This document shows positions 26,737 through 35,041 of a DNA stretch of 64,000 nucleotides, in pieces (the stretch's first letter is position 1; each line of letters starts with the position of its first letter). Both the position numbers and the translations under genes were made by a program. The notes beneath the pieces are model-generated. The model worked only from the letters and a program-made list of their open reading frames with translations. It searched no databases and was not told the origin of the DNA. The stretch lies in contig NZ_JAYEES010000003.1 of the NCBI RefSeq assembly GCF_034653275.1, forward strand, positions 2,542,001 through 2,606,000, read 5' to 3'. This DNA is from Nitrospirillum sp034653275 (GTDB taxonomy: Bacteria; Pseudomonadota; Alphaproteobacteria; Azospirillales; Azospirillaceae).

Positions 26737-27741
26737 ATGGACATCAGCCAGATCGACCTGAACCTGCTGCACGTCTTCGACGCGCTGTACCGGGAGCGGC
26801 AAGTGACACGGGCCGGGCGGGCGCTGGGCCTGTCGCAGTCCGCCGTCAGCAACGCCCTGGCCCGCCTGCGCCAGCATATGGGCGACGACCTGTTCGTGCG
26901 CACCCCCACCGGCATGGTGCCCACCGCCGTGGCCGACACCATGGCCGGCCCCTTGCAGGGGGCGTTGGACCAGGTGCGGGCCGCCCTGGCCGCCCGGCAG
27001 CCCTTCCTGCCCTGCCAGGCGCGGGACGCGATCACCGTGGGCCTGTCCGACCATGCCGAGTTCGTGCTGGGCCCGCCCCTGGTGGCGGCCCTGCGGGCGG
27101 AGGCCCCGGGCCTGTCCCTCGTGCTGCGCCATGCCGACAAGGACACCGCCCTGCCCGGGTTGGAATCAGGCCTGCTGGACCTGGCGCTGGGCATGCTGCC
27201 CGACCCGCCGGCGCACATGACGCGCCAGATGCTGGTGCGTGACGGCCTGGCGGTGCTGATGCGTCCGGGCCATCCGGCGCTGGACGCCCCCTGGACCCTG
27301 GAGACCTACCTCGCCTACCCCCACCTACTGGTGTCGGCCACCGCGTCCAAGGTCGGGGCGGTGGACCGCATGCTGGAGACGGTGGGCCGGCAGCGCACCC
27401 TGGCGGTGGTGGCGTCCCACCTGTTGGCGGCCGCCCCCATGCTGCGCGACAGCGACCTGGTCTGCACCATGCCGGCGCGCGTGGCCCACCCGCTGGCCAA
27501 TTCCTTCGGCCTGGTGGTCCTGCCCCTGCCGCCGGACATGCCCGTGGGTGATAGGCCGACGGGTGACAGGCCGGTGGGCGACAAGCCCGCAAGCGGCATG
27601 CGCCTGTCCATGGTCTGGCACCGCCGCCTGGACAGCCACCCGGCGCACGCCTGGCTGCGCCGCCGGGTGGCGGAGGTCGCCCGGTCCCTGCCGCCCGTCC
27701 CCGGGATCGCGGGCGGCGGGACCGACACTGCCGCCGCTTGA
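26737..27741 (+). CDS. LysR-family transcriptional regulator
   Basis: A 334-residue LysR protein. The helix-turn-helix covers residues 5-62 (DLNLLHVFDALYRERQVTRA, ALGLSQSAVSNALARLR), followed by a LysR substrate-binding domain. Near residues 268-283 a degenerate 15-base tandem repeat, three copies at 27545-27590, encodes PVGDR/PTGDR/PVGDK in an exposed linker. It is divergent from the extradiol dioxygenase and probably activates it through the palindrome at 26692-26714. The inducer is unknown. Confidence 0.93.
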   Translation: MDISQIDLNLLHVFDALYRERQVTRAGRALGLSQSAVSNALARLRQHMGDDLFVRTPTGMVPTAVADTMAGPLQGALDQVRAALAARQPFLPCQARDAITVGLSDHAEFVLGPPLVAALRAEAPGLSLVLRHADKDTALPGLESGLLDLALGMLPDPPAHMTRQMLVRDGLAVLMRPGHPALDAPWTLETYLAYPHLLVSATASKVGAVDRMLETVGRQRTLAVVASHLLAAAPMLRDSDLVCTMPARVAHPLANSFGLVVLPLPPDMPVGDRPTGDRPVGDKPASGMRLSMVWHRRLDSHPAHAWLRRRVAEVARSLPPVPGIAGGGTDTAAA

Positions 27742-27820
27742 CCTGTCTCATTGGCCGCCACCCGGCGCCGATGTAAAGTGCGGCCCCTGATTCTTCCCCT
27801 CCTGACCTGGTGACGACGCC

Positions 27821-28855
27821 TTGGCCGAGCCCAACTTTTTCCTGAACGACATCTGGTACTACGCCATGCCCGGCCGCACCCTGGCCGTGGGCGCCATGCG
27901 GGCGCAGACCCTGCTGGGCCAGCCGGTGCTGTTCGGCCGCACCCAGGAGGGCGCCGTCTTCGCCCTGCGCGACATCTGCCCCCACCGCGGCATCCCGCTG
28001 TCCTGCGGGCGATTCGACGGCAAGGAGGTGGAGTGCTGCTACCACGGCTGGCGCTTCGACCGGGAGGGCAAGTGCACCGACATCCCCTCGCTGGTGGAGG
28101 GGCAGGAGTTCGACCTGAACCGCATCCGCGTGCGCAACTATCCGGTGCGGGAGATCAGCGGCAACGTCTGGATCTGGATGGGCACCGGGGAGCCCGACCA
28201 GGAACCGCCGCAGCCGCCGGGCCTGCCCGCCGACAAGCGGCCGGACATGGTCATGTCCATGGATTTCCCCTGCCATCTGGACCACGCCGTGGTGGGCTTG
28301 ATGGACCCGGCCCACGGGCCTTTCGTCCACCAGTCCTGGTTCTGGCGCTCCACCAAGTCCATCCACGCCAAGGAAAAGGCCTTCGGGCCCGGTCCCTATG
28401 GCTTCGTCATGAAGAAGCACCGGCCGTCCAGCAACTCCCGCGCCTACACCATCCTGGGTGGCGTGCCGGAGACGGAGATTTCCTTCCGCCTGCCCGGCAT
28501 CCGGACGGAGACGATCTCGACCGGCAAGCACACCGTCTGGAACCTGACGGCGGTGACGCCGGTGGATGAGGGCAACACCCGCATCACCAACCTGTTCTAC
28601 TGGACCCTGCCCTGGGCCAACCTGCTGAAGCCGGTGCTGCGCCCCATCGCGGAGCGTTTCCTGGGCCAGGACCGCGACGTGGTGGTGATGCAGCAGCAGG
28701 GCCTGCGCCACGACCCGACCCTGATGCTGATCAAGGACGCCGACACCCAGGCGCGTTGGTATTACCAGCTGAAGAACGAGTTCCGGCGCGCCCGGGAAGA
28801 GAAGCGTCCCTTCGAAAATCCTGTGCGCGATACCGTCCTGCGCTGGCGCAGCTGA
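27821..28855 (+). CDS. Rieske-type aromatic ring-hydroxylating dioxygenase, alpha subunit-like
   Basis: A 344-residue Rieske non-heme iron oxygenase. The [2Fe-2S] ligands are visible as CPHRGIPLS and CCYHGWRFD (residues about 50-73). The mononuclear iron site is suggested by DHAVVGLMDPAHGPFVHQ near residues 151-168. It begins with TTG at 27821. No beta subunit, ferredoxin or reductase gene is adjacent, so it may be an alpha-only (three-component or demethylase-type) enzyme. It follows the LysR gene by 79 bases; a shared catabolic role with the extradiol dioxygenase is possible but speculative. Confidence 0.9.
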   Translation: MAEPNFFLNDIWYYAMPGRTLAVGAMRAQTLLGQPVLFGRTQEGAVFALRDICPHRGIPLSCGRFDGKEVECCYHGWRFDREGKCTDIPSLVEGQEFDLNRIRVRNYPVREISGNVWIWMGTGEPDQEPPQPPGLPADKRPDMVMSMDFPCHLDHAVVGLMDPAHGPFVHQSWFWRSTKSIHAKEKAFGPGPYGFVMKKHRPSSNSRAYTILGGVPETEISFRLPGIRTETISTGKHTVWNLTAVTPVDEGNTRITNLFYWTLPWANLLKPVLRPIAERFLGQDRDVVVMQQQGLRHDPTLMLIKDADTQARWYYQLKNEFRRAREEKRPFENPVRDTVLRWRS

Positions 28856-28875
28856 GGGATCGATCCGCTATAGTC

Positions 28876-30714
28876 ATGTCCGAACCGCTCGCAGACGAGA
28901 GACCGGACATGACCGCGACCGCCGACTCCACCGCCACCCTGGGGGCCCTGCCCAACTGGGACCTGTCCGACCTGTACAGCGGCCCGGACAGCCCACGGCT
29001 GCGGGCGGACCTGGAGCGGGTGGAGCGCGAGGCGCAGGCCTTCCATGGCCGCTATTCGGGCAAGCTGCCCGGCCTGTCGGGCAAGGAGCTGGGCCAGGCC
29101 GTCGCCACCTACGAGGCGCTGGATGAGACGCTGACGCGGATCATGAGCTATGCCGGGCTGCTGTACGCCGGCGACCAGAGCGACGGCGTCATCGCCCGCT
29201 TCTACCAGTCCATGCAGGAGAAGGTGACCGCCGTCTCCGTCCACCTGCTGTTCTTCACGCTGGAACTGAACCAACTGGCCGACAAGGACATCGACGCCAA
29301 GCTGAAGGCGCCGGAGCTGCACCGGTACGCGGCCTGGCTGCGCGACGTCCGCATCTTCCGCCCCCACCAGCTGTCGGATGAGCTGGAGCGCTTCCTGCAC
29401 GAGAAGGCGGTGGTGGGCCGCAACGCCTGGACCCGCCTGTTCGACGAGACCATGGCATCGTTACGCTTCCGTATCGATGGACAGGATCTGACCTCGGCGG
29501 AGGCGCTGAACCTGCTGTCGGCGCCGGAATCAGCCGTGCGCAAAGCGGCCGCCCTGGAGATCGGCGCCGTGCTGGGCCGCAACATCAAGCTGTTCGCCCT
29601 GATCACCAACACGCTGGCCAAGGACAAGGAGATCGAGGACAAGTGGCGCCGCTATGACCAGCCCTGGTCGTCGCGCAACCTGTCCAACCGCGTGGAGGAC
29701 GCGGTGGTGGAGGCGCTGGTGGGCGCCGTCAAGGACAGCTATCCCGGCCTATCGCACCGCTACTACAAACTGAAGGCCAAGTGGTTCGGCGGCGACACCC
29801 TGGACTATTGGGACCGCAACGCCCCCCTGCCAGACGTGGCGGAGCGCACCATCCCCTGGGAGGAGGCGCGGGAGATCGTGCTGTCCTCCTACGCGCGCTT
29901 CAGCCCCGACCTGGCCGGCGTGGGCCGCCGCTTCTTCGAGAACGCCTGGATCGACGCCCCGGTGCGGCCGGGCAAGAACCCCGGCGCCTTCGCCCATCCC
30001 ACCGTGCCCAGCGCCCATCCCTACCTGCTGGTCAACTACATGGGCAAGACGCGGGATGTCATGACGCTGGCCCATGAGCTGGGCCACGGCGTGCACCAGG
30101 TGCTGGCTGGCGGCCAGGGCCACCTGCAATCCGACACGCCCCTGACCCTGGCGGAGACGGCCAGCGTGTTCGGGGAGATGCTGACCTTCCGCGGCCTGCT
30201 GGCTGCCGAGACCGATCCCGCCCGCCGCCGCGCCCTGCTGGCCGGCAAGGTGGAGGACATGCTGAACACCGTGGTGCGCCAGACGGCGTTCTATGACTTC
30301 GAACGCCGCGTGCATGCCGAACGCCGCCAGGGCGAGCTGTCGGAGGAACGGCTGGGCGAAATCTGGCAGGCGGTGCAGACCGAGAGCCTGGGTCCGGCGC
30401 TGCGATTCGACGCGGGCTACGCCACCTACTGGTCCTACATCCCCCACTTCATCCACTCGCCCTTCTACGTCTACGCCTACGCCTTCGGCGATTGCCTGGT
30501 GAACAGCCTCTATGCCGCGTTCGAGGAGGCATCCGCCCACAACGGCTCCGAGGCCTTCGCCCGCCGCTATCTGGAGATGCTGGCGGCCGGCGGCACCAAG
30601 CGGCATAAGGAACTGCTGGCGCCCTTCGGCCTGGATGCCACCGACCCGGCCTTCTGGCACAAGGGTCTGGGCATGCTGAAGGGCTTCATCGATGAGCTGG
30701 AAGCGCTGGGCTGA
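28876..30714 (+). CDS. pepF: Oligoendopeptidase F (M3 family metallopeptidase)
   Basis: A 612-residue zinc metallopeptidase with HELGH at residues about 400-404 (TLAHELGHGVHQ), then TLAETASVFGEML supplying the third ligand glutamate. PepF-type N-terminal segments (LPNWDLSDLYSG) and C-terminal FIHSPFYVYAYAFGDC are present. It cleaves short peptides in the cytosol. Start is uncertain: ATG at 28876 is used; an ATG at 28909 with a nearby GAGAG is equally possible and removes 11 residues. It follows the Rieske gene by 20 bases but has no obvious functional link. Confidence 0.94.
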   Translation: MSEPLADERPDMTATADSTATLGALPNWDLSDLYSGPDSPRLRADLERVEREAQAFHGRYSGKLPGLSGKELGQAVATYEALDETLTRIMSYAGLLYAGDQSDGVIARFYQSMQEKVTAVSVHLLFFTLELNQLADKDIDAKLKAPELHRYAAWLRDVRIFRPHQLSDELERFLHEKAVVGRNAWTRLFDETMASLRFRIDGQDLTSAEALNLLSAPESAVRKAAALEIGAVLGRNIKLFALITNTLAKDKEIEDKWRRYDQPWSSRNLSNRVEDAVVEALVGAVKDSYPGLSHRYYKLKAKWFGGDTLDYWDRNAPLPDVAERTIPWEEAREIVLSSYARFSPDLAGVGRRFFENAWIDAPVRPGKNPGAFAHPTVPSAHPYLLVNYMGKTRDVMTLAHELGHGVHQVLAGGQGHLQSDTPLTLAETASVFGEMLTFRGLLAAETDPARRRALLAGKVEDMLNTVVRQTAFYDFERRVHAERRQGELSEERLGEIWQAVQTESLGPALRFDAGYATYWSYIPHFIHSPFYVYAYAFGDCLVNSLYAAFEEASAHNGSEAFARRYLEMLAAGGTKRHKELLAPFGLDATDPAFWHKGLGMLKGFIDELEALG

Positions 30715-30785
30715 GCGCCGCCGGTTCGTCCAATTTCCGACTCAGGGCCAGGGGCGGCCCCCTCCTCCAGGTACGAAGAACAACC

Positions 30786-31319
30786 ATGAAGCACCGCACT
30801 TCCCGCCTGGGCGCCTGCCTGCTGGCGGCTCTGGCCTTCGGCGCCGCCTCGGGCACGGCGCTGGCGGCCGCCAAACCCAAGCATGAGCCGGCCAAGCCGC
30901 CGGCGAAGGCGAAGGATGTGAACGGCTGGGGCCAGGTCACCTGGGGTATGACCCATAAGCAGATCCTGGCCGCCTACCCCAAGGCACGGGAGTTCGAGAT
31001 CGGCGGCGGAGGTCATGTCCGCTACCTGTTCGGCCTGGAGAGCATCCGCCTGGGCGGCTGCGCCTATGCCGTGGACTTCGAGATGAAGAAGAACGCCCTG
31101 CGCCGCGTCACCCTTTACGGGCAAGAGGCGTCCAAGGAGTGCGGCGACGGCGTCGACGCGCAGTTGGTGAAACAGTTGGGCGCCCCCGCCGGCCGCCAGA
31201 AGGACGCCGAGTCGGCCAGCGCCGAGTGGAAGGCCGGCCACACCAAGGTCACTCTGCGCCGGGGGATCGGCAAGGCCGCCCGCAAAGTGGCGCCAGTGGT
31301 TGAGTACCAGCCGAAGTAG
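30786..31319 (+). CDS. Secreted protein of unknown function
   Basis: A 177-residue protein with a signal peptide (MKHRTSRLGACLLAALAFGA...ALAA), then a short Pro/Lys-rich linker (KHEPAKPPAKAK) and a globular region starting GWGQVTWGMTHKQIL. That W-x5-WGM opening followed by two cysteines (GGCAYAVDF, SKECGDG) is reminiscent of small periplasmic proteins of unknown function. No enzyme motif is seen. It follows pepF by 71 bases and ends at a bidirectional terminator. Confidence 0.72.
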   Translation: MKHRTSRLGACLLAALAFGAASGTALAAAKPKHEPAKPPAKAKDVNGWGQVTWGMTHKQILAAYPKAREFEIGGGGHVRYLFGLESIRLGGCAYAVDFEMKKNALRRVTLYGQEASKECGDGVDAQLVKQLGAPAGRQKDAESASAEWKAGHTKVTLRRGIGKAARKVAPVVEYQPK

Positions 31320-31345
31320 GCTCTTGGTCCGACTCCCAAAAAAGC

Positions 31346-31375
31346 AAAGGGCGGCCCCTATGGGACCGCCCTTTT
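31346..31375. terminator. Bidirectional terminator between convergent genes
   Basis: Stem AAAGGGCGG/CCGCCCTTT extended inside by CCC/GGG around a mismatch, followed by TTTTT on the plus strand and TTTGC-TTTTTT on the minus strand. It serves the secreted-protein gene (plus) and the atp operon (minus, ending at 31404). Confidence 0.85.
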
Positions 31376-31403
31376 TCAATCGCCTGAGCCGCTGATCAAA
31401 CGA

Positions 31404-31895
31404 TCAATGCAGCTTACCGGGCAGTTCCTCGATGGCCGAGGCCACCATGGCGTCGCTGCGCGACTGGTCGATGGTCTGGGTCAGCAGCGATTCGGTCGCG
31501 GCCAGGGCCACGTCCACGGCCAGGCTGCGCACCTGCTGCAGGGCGGCGGCCTCGGCCTGAGCGATCTTCTCCAGGGCCTGGGCCTCGCGGCGCTTCAGGG
31601 TGGCATCCAGGTCCGCTTCCGCGTGCTGGCGGATGCGATCGGCCTCTTCGCGGGCGGCGGCGATGATGGCGTCAGCCTCCTTCATCGCGTCGCGCTGCTT
31701 CTTCTGATAGGCGGTCAGGGCCGCCTCGGCGTCCTGGCGCAGCTTCTGCGCGGTCTCGATCTCCAGGCGGATCTTCTCCGCCCGGGCGTCCAGGCTCTTG
31801 CCCAGGGCGCCGAAGCCGCCCTTCCAGATCACCAGGGCCAGGAAGACGACGAAGGCGACGCCAACCCAGAAAGTGGGATTCTGCAGATCGAACAT
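31404..31895 (-). CDS. atpF: F0F1 ATP synthase subunit b
   Basis: A 163-residue stator subunit: an N-terminal transmembrane helix (FWVGVAFVVFLALVIW) at residues 10-25, then a long charged coiled coil typical of b (LDARAEKIRLEIETAQKLRQ). It links the membrane part of ATP synthase to the F1 head. The ATG at 31895 shares one base with the stop codon of b' (TGATG), so translation is coupled; a GTG at 31898 is an alternative. It is the last gene of the F0 operon. Confidence 0.95.
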   Translation of the reverse strand: MFDLQNPTFWVGVAFVVFLALVIWKGGFGALGKSLDARAEKIRLEIETAQKLRQDAEAALTAYQKKQRDAMKEADAIIAAAREEADRIRQHAEADLDATLKRREAQALEKIAQAEAAALQQVRSLAVDVALAATESLLTQTIDQSRSDAMVASAIEELPGKLH

Positions 31896-32548
31896 CACGC
31901 ACGCTCCTTCAGGGCGGCATTCACGGCGCCATCGACACCGGCCTGATCGGGTTCGACACCCGCCAGCTTGGCGACGGCGGCGCTGGCGGCCTCGGCGGCC
32001 ACGGCGCGCACATTGGCCAGCGCGGTCTGCTTCTGGCCCTCGATGCGGGCCTCGGCTTCCTTCTGCTTGGCGACCAGGCCGGCGACGACATCGGCCGTGC
32101 GCTTGGCGGCCGCGGCATCGGCCGTGGCGGCGGTCTCGTTCAGCAGCTTGTGGGCGCCGGCACGGGCCTCGGCCACCGCCTTCTCATAGGCGGCGACAAT
32201 GGCGTCGGTCTCGGCCTTCAGCTGCGTGGCCTTGTCCAGATCGCCGGAAATCTTGGCCTCGCGGGCGTCCAGAACGGCGCCGACGCGCGGCAGGCCGACC
32301 TTGGCCACCAGCACGTAGAGCGTGCCGAAGGTGATGGCCAGCCAGAAAATCTGAGACGCGAACGTCTTGGTGTTCAGCTGGGGCAGGCCCTTTTCCTCGT
32401 GCACGCCAGCTTCCTGCTCCACGCTGTCCGTCGCGTGGGTGGATTCTTCACCCGACTGCGCGAACGACGGCGCGCCACCCAGGGCCACCGTCAGGACGGC
32501 GGCGGCGGCAAGGCCCTTCAGCCACACCATGAGCCTTGGATTCACCAT
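31895..32548 (-). CDS. atpF': F0F1 ATP synthase subunit b' with N-terminal signal-like extension
   Basis: A 217-residue b' subunit, longer than the usual 160-185. The conserved part starts near residue 50 (LPQLNTKTFASQIFWLAITF), a transmembrane helix followed by a coiled coil (LPRVGAVLDAREAKISGDL). Upstream of it lies an extra hydrophobic segment with a cleavage-like AQ/AFAQ site (LKGLAAAAVLTVALGGAPSFA) and an acidic stretch (EESTHATDSVEQEAG). The ATG at 32548 has AAGGTGA upstream; an ATG at 32530 is in frame. The extension looks like a signal peptide and would be an unusual route to insertion. Pairs with b in phototroph-type and many alphaproteobacterial synthases. Confidence 0.9.
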   Translation of the reverse strand: MVNPRLMVWLKGLAAAAVLTVALGGAPSFAQSGEESTHATDSVEQEAGVHEEKGLPQLNTKTFASQIFWLAITFGTLYVLVAKVGLPRVGAVLDAREAKISGDLDKATQLKAETDAIVAAYEKAVAEARAGAHKLLNETAATADAAAAKRTADVVAGLVAKQKEAEARIEGQKQTALANVRAVAAEAASAAVAKLAGVEPDQAGVDGAVNAALKERA

Positions 32549-32827
32549 GAAGATCACCTTGTCTGCGAGATCGCCCGGGAAGGGCTGGCGCTGGGATCGC
32601 GTCAAGGGCTTATGCCCATGAAACATCCCGCACCGGGCCATCGCCGGAAATCGGATCGGAACCTGTAGGCGGGTTTGACGGGCGGCGGACCAGGACGGCC
32701 CCGAACAAGGGCTCAGGGGCGGCGGCCGGCATGACGCCGGCCCCGCCCCTTCGACCCACTTCAAACACGGGCGGCCCGCCCCGAGGGGCCAGCCGCCGCG
32801 GCCGTTCCATCAAGCCCAGGGTCAGGC
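32549..32827 (-). other. atpE-atpF' intergenic region with two strong hairpins
   Basis: A 279-base spacer inside the operon. Two GC-rich hairpins occupy it: 32716-32749 (14-bp stem with one bulged C) and 32770-32797 (12 of 13 pairs, 2-base loop). Neither has a T-run. They may set relative amounts of subunit c by partial termination or by protecting the atpE 3' end. Confidence 0.7.
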
Positions 32828-33052
32828 TTAGGCGAACAGGATCAGGAAGGCGATCAGCAGCGCGAACAGCGCCACGGCTTCGGTCAGCGCGAAGCCCAGA
32901 ATGCCGATCGGGAACACGGAGGCGCGGGCGGCCGGGTTGCGGCCCACGGAGGCGATCAGGTTGGCGAAGATGTTGCCGATGCCGATGCCGACACCAGCCA
33001 GGGCGAACATGGCCAGACCGGCGCCGATGAACTTAGCGGCTTGCGGATCCAT
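32828..33052 (-). CDS. atpE: F0F1 ATP synthase subunit c
   Basis: A 74-residue hairpin of two transmembrane helices. The glycine-rich first helix (GVGIGIGNIFANLI), the polar loop RNPAAR and the second helix with the proton-binding glutamate E58 (ILGFALTEAVALFALLI) are all clear. It forms the rotor ring of the synthase in the inner membrane. The motifs and length are exactly typical, with Glu as the ion site, consistent with proton use. Confidence 0.97.
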   Translation of the reverse strand: MDPQAAKFIGAGLAMFALAGVGIGIGNIFANLIASVGRNPAARASVFPIGILGFALTEAVALFALLIAFLILFA

Positions 33053-33121
33053 TATAGACTTCCTCTGTGTGATGGAACGGTTGAAGGGTGAAGACAGGCC
33101 CTACGGTCGGACGATCGCGGC

Positions 33122-33871
33122 TTAGTGCAGCTCGATGGCGTCGCGGATGTAGAGGCAGGTCAGGATGGTGAAGACGTAAGCCTGCAGGAAGGCGACCATG
33201 ATCTCGAAGCCGATCAGGGCCACATTGATCGCCACAGGCACGGCGCCGGCCAGCCAGCCGACGGCGCCCAGGGCGCCGATCATGGTGATCGTGAAGCCGG
33301 CGAAGACCTTCAGCATGGTATGGCCCGCCATCATGTTGGCGAACAGTCGGATGGACAGGCTGACCGGCCGCATCAGATACGAAATGATCTCGATGGGGAT
33401 CAGGATGGGCGCCAGCGCGATGGGCGCACCCGAGGGGAAGAAGAAGCTGAAGAAGTGGAAGCCGTGGCGGATCAGCGCCACCAGGGTCACGAACACGAAC
33501 ACCAGGGCCGCCAGCGTGAAGGTCACGATGATGTGGCTGGTGAAGGTGAAGGTGCCGGGGACCATGCCGATCATGTTGCCGAACAGCACGAAGGCGAAGA
33601 TCGAGAACACCAGCGGGAAATAGGGGCGCGCCTGGGCGCCGGCGTTGTCCCGCACCATGCCCGACACGAATTCGTAAAGCAGTTCCGCCACCGACTGCAG
33701 CCGGCCCGGGACCAGCGCGCGCGAGGCGGTGCCGGCGACCAGCAGGCCGGTGACAAGCACGGCCGCGACCACCATGTAGAGGGAGGAGTTGGTGAAGGAG
33801 ACGTCGTGCCCGGCGAGATGCAGAGGAACGATCTGCTCGATGCGAAACTGATGCAGCGGATCAGTGGCCAC
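33122..33871 (-). CDS. atpB: F0F1 ATP synthase subunit a
   Basis: A 249-residue multi-helix subunit that provides the proton channels facing the c-ring. The essential arginine lies in LSIRLFANMMAGHTMLKV near residue 170; ATDPLHQF opens the protein as in relatives. I chose GTG at 33871 because AGGGGAATC directly precedes it and VATDPLHQF matches family starts; an ATG at 33889 adds six residues. It overlaps the end of atpI by about 11 bases, so translation is likely coupled. Confidence 0.95.
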   Translation of the reverse strand: MATDPLHQFRIEQIVPLHLAGHDVSFTNSSLYMVVAAVLVTGLLVAGTASRALVPGRLQSVAELLYEFVSGMVRDNAGAQARPYFPLVFSIFAFVLFGNMIGMVPGTFTFTSHIIVTFTLAALVFVFVTLVALIRHGFHFFSFFFPSGAPIALAPILIPIEIISYLMRPVSLSIRLFANMMAGHTMLKVFAGFTITMIGALGAVGWLAGAVPVAINVALIGFEIMVAFLQAYVFTILTCLYIRDAIELH

Positions 33872-34265
33872 GATTCCCCTCACCTTCATCCTTGGCGGGG
33901 GTGGAGTTGGTTCCGCCCCCTGAGTTGGCGCCCGTGTCCGGTCGCCGATATCCCACCGCGTATCCCATGCCGTTGACGGCCCGGTATACATTCAACATCG
34001 CGGCAGCCGACCCCAGGACGAACATCACGATCAGTCCCCAGGGCGACGTGCCCAGCCAGCGATCGATGACCAAACCGCCACCGACGCCGACCACCATCGC
34101 CGCGACCAGTTCGGCACCGACGCGAAACGCGACGCCCAGCATACCGTTGCCCGCCTCATCCTTCCGCTGTGCGGGAGAGGAGGAGGAAGACTCGGCGCCA
34201 CGTCGCGCATCCCGCAATCGGGCCTCAAGCTCATCCAAGGAAGGCGGGGGTGTCTGGTCCGTCAA
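33861..34265 (-). CDS. atpI: ATP synthase protein I (AtpI)
   Basis: A 134-residue membrane protein with a hydrophilic N-terminal helix (DELEARLRDARRG), and two transmembrane helices (AFRVGAELVAAMVVGVGGGL, WGLIVMFVLGSAAAMLNVYR). AtpI assists assembly of the c-ring. It leads the F0 operon behind a good promoter and its stop overlaps atpB. The Ser/Gly-rich tail is poorly conserved. Confidence 0.9.
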   Translation of the reverse strand: MTDQTPPPSLDELEARLRDARRGAESSSSSPAQRKDEAGNGMLGVAFRVGAELVAAMVVGVGGGLVIDRWLGTSPWGLIVMFVLGSAAAMLNVYRAVNGMGYAVGYRRPDTGANSGGGTNSTPAKDEGEGNRGH

Positions 34266-34331
34266 GGTCTAAACCCCTGGAGGTATGCCCCTTCCGCCGC
34301 AATGGAGTCGTCGCCATGCGAAAGCGGCGGC

Positions 34332-34360
34332 ACCATACGGGGCGGTACACCCCCTGTCAA
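34332..34360 (-). promoter_or_regulatory. Promoter of the atp F0 operon
   Basis: On the minus strand TTGACA (34360-34355), a 17-base spacer and TATGGT (34337-34332), a near-consensus sigma-70 promoter, lie 67 bases upstream of the atpI start. Confidence 0.65.
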
Positions 34361-34445
34361 GTCGCAAAAGCACAGGGCCAAGTATATGATTCTAAAGGAC
34401 TATTTTATCGCCCCGCGCGGCACGCGCAGGCGCGATGTCCCAAGC

Positions 34446-34958
34446 TCAACCGCCATTGCGCGCGCCACCCTGCGTAGCACCGCCGCCCATGCCGGGCTCA
34501 GCCCCCGGCGCCAGCACCGTCGCCTCGACGGCAAGGGGCGCCGCGGCCTTGAAGCGCAGGGTCAAATGGACGCGTTGCCCAACCTGTAGGGGCTGGGTCA
34601 GGCCCATGAGCATGATGTGCGGCCCCTCGGGCTTCAGCGTCACCGTGCCCCCGGCCGGCAGCGCCACGCCATCGGCCAAGGGCCGCATGCGGGCGATTCC
34701 GTCCACCACCTCGGCCAGGTGGATCTGGGCCACCTTGCCCACGTCGGCCTCCACCCCCACCAGCCGGTCGGCCGGCCCCTTGTTGCGCAGGGTGACGAAG
34801 GCGACACCGGCCTTCGCCCCCCGGATGGTGGGCCGCGACCAGGCGGCGGTGGCCTCGATCGCCGGTGCCGGGGCCTCCTGCGCGACGGCCGGCGCGACGG
34901 CCATCACCGGCGCGGCGGCGATCATCAGCGACGCGAGAAGGGAGCGGATGCGGACCAT
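34446..34958 (-). CDS. Copper chaperone PCu(A)C family protein
   Basis: A 170-residue periplasmic protein with a signal peptide (MVRIRSLLASLMIAAAPVMA) and a PCuAC domain. Copper ligands are visible as H-x10-M (IHLAEVVDGIARM) and H-x-M (GPHIMLMG). It passes Cu(I) to Sco and the CuA/CuB sites of cytochrome c oxidase. It directly follows the sco gene (gap 83 bases), as is usual. A Gly/Ala-rich tail closes the protein. Confidence 0.92.
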   Translation of the reverse strand: MVRIRSLLASLMIAAAPVMAVAPAVAQEAPAPAIEATAAWSRPTIRGAKAGVAFVTLRNKGPADRLVGVEADVGKVAQIHLAEVVDGIARMRPLADGVALPAGGTVTLKPEGPHIMLMGLTQPLQVGQRVHLTLRFKAAAPLAVEATVLAPGAEPGMGGGATQGGARNGG

Positions 34959-35041
34959 GGTTTGCCCCTATTGAGAATGCGACGGCCCCGTCTGCCCCAA
35001 CGGGCCGGCCGGTCGCAATTGGACAGAAGCGCCTAGCGGCC

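Noticed and set aside
27032..28711. 559-residue minus-strand frame opposite the LysR and Rieske genes
   Set aside because: Shadow of two well-recognised plus-strand genes, with a low-complexity tail.
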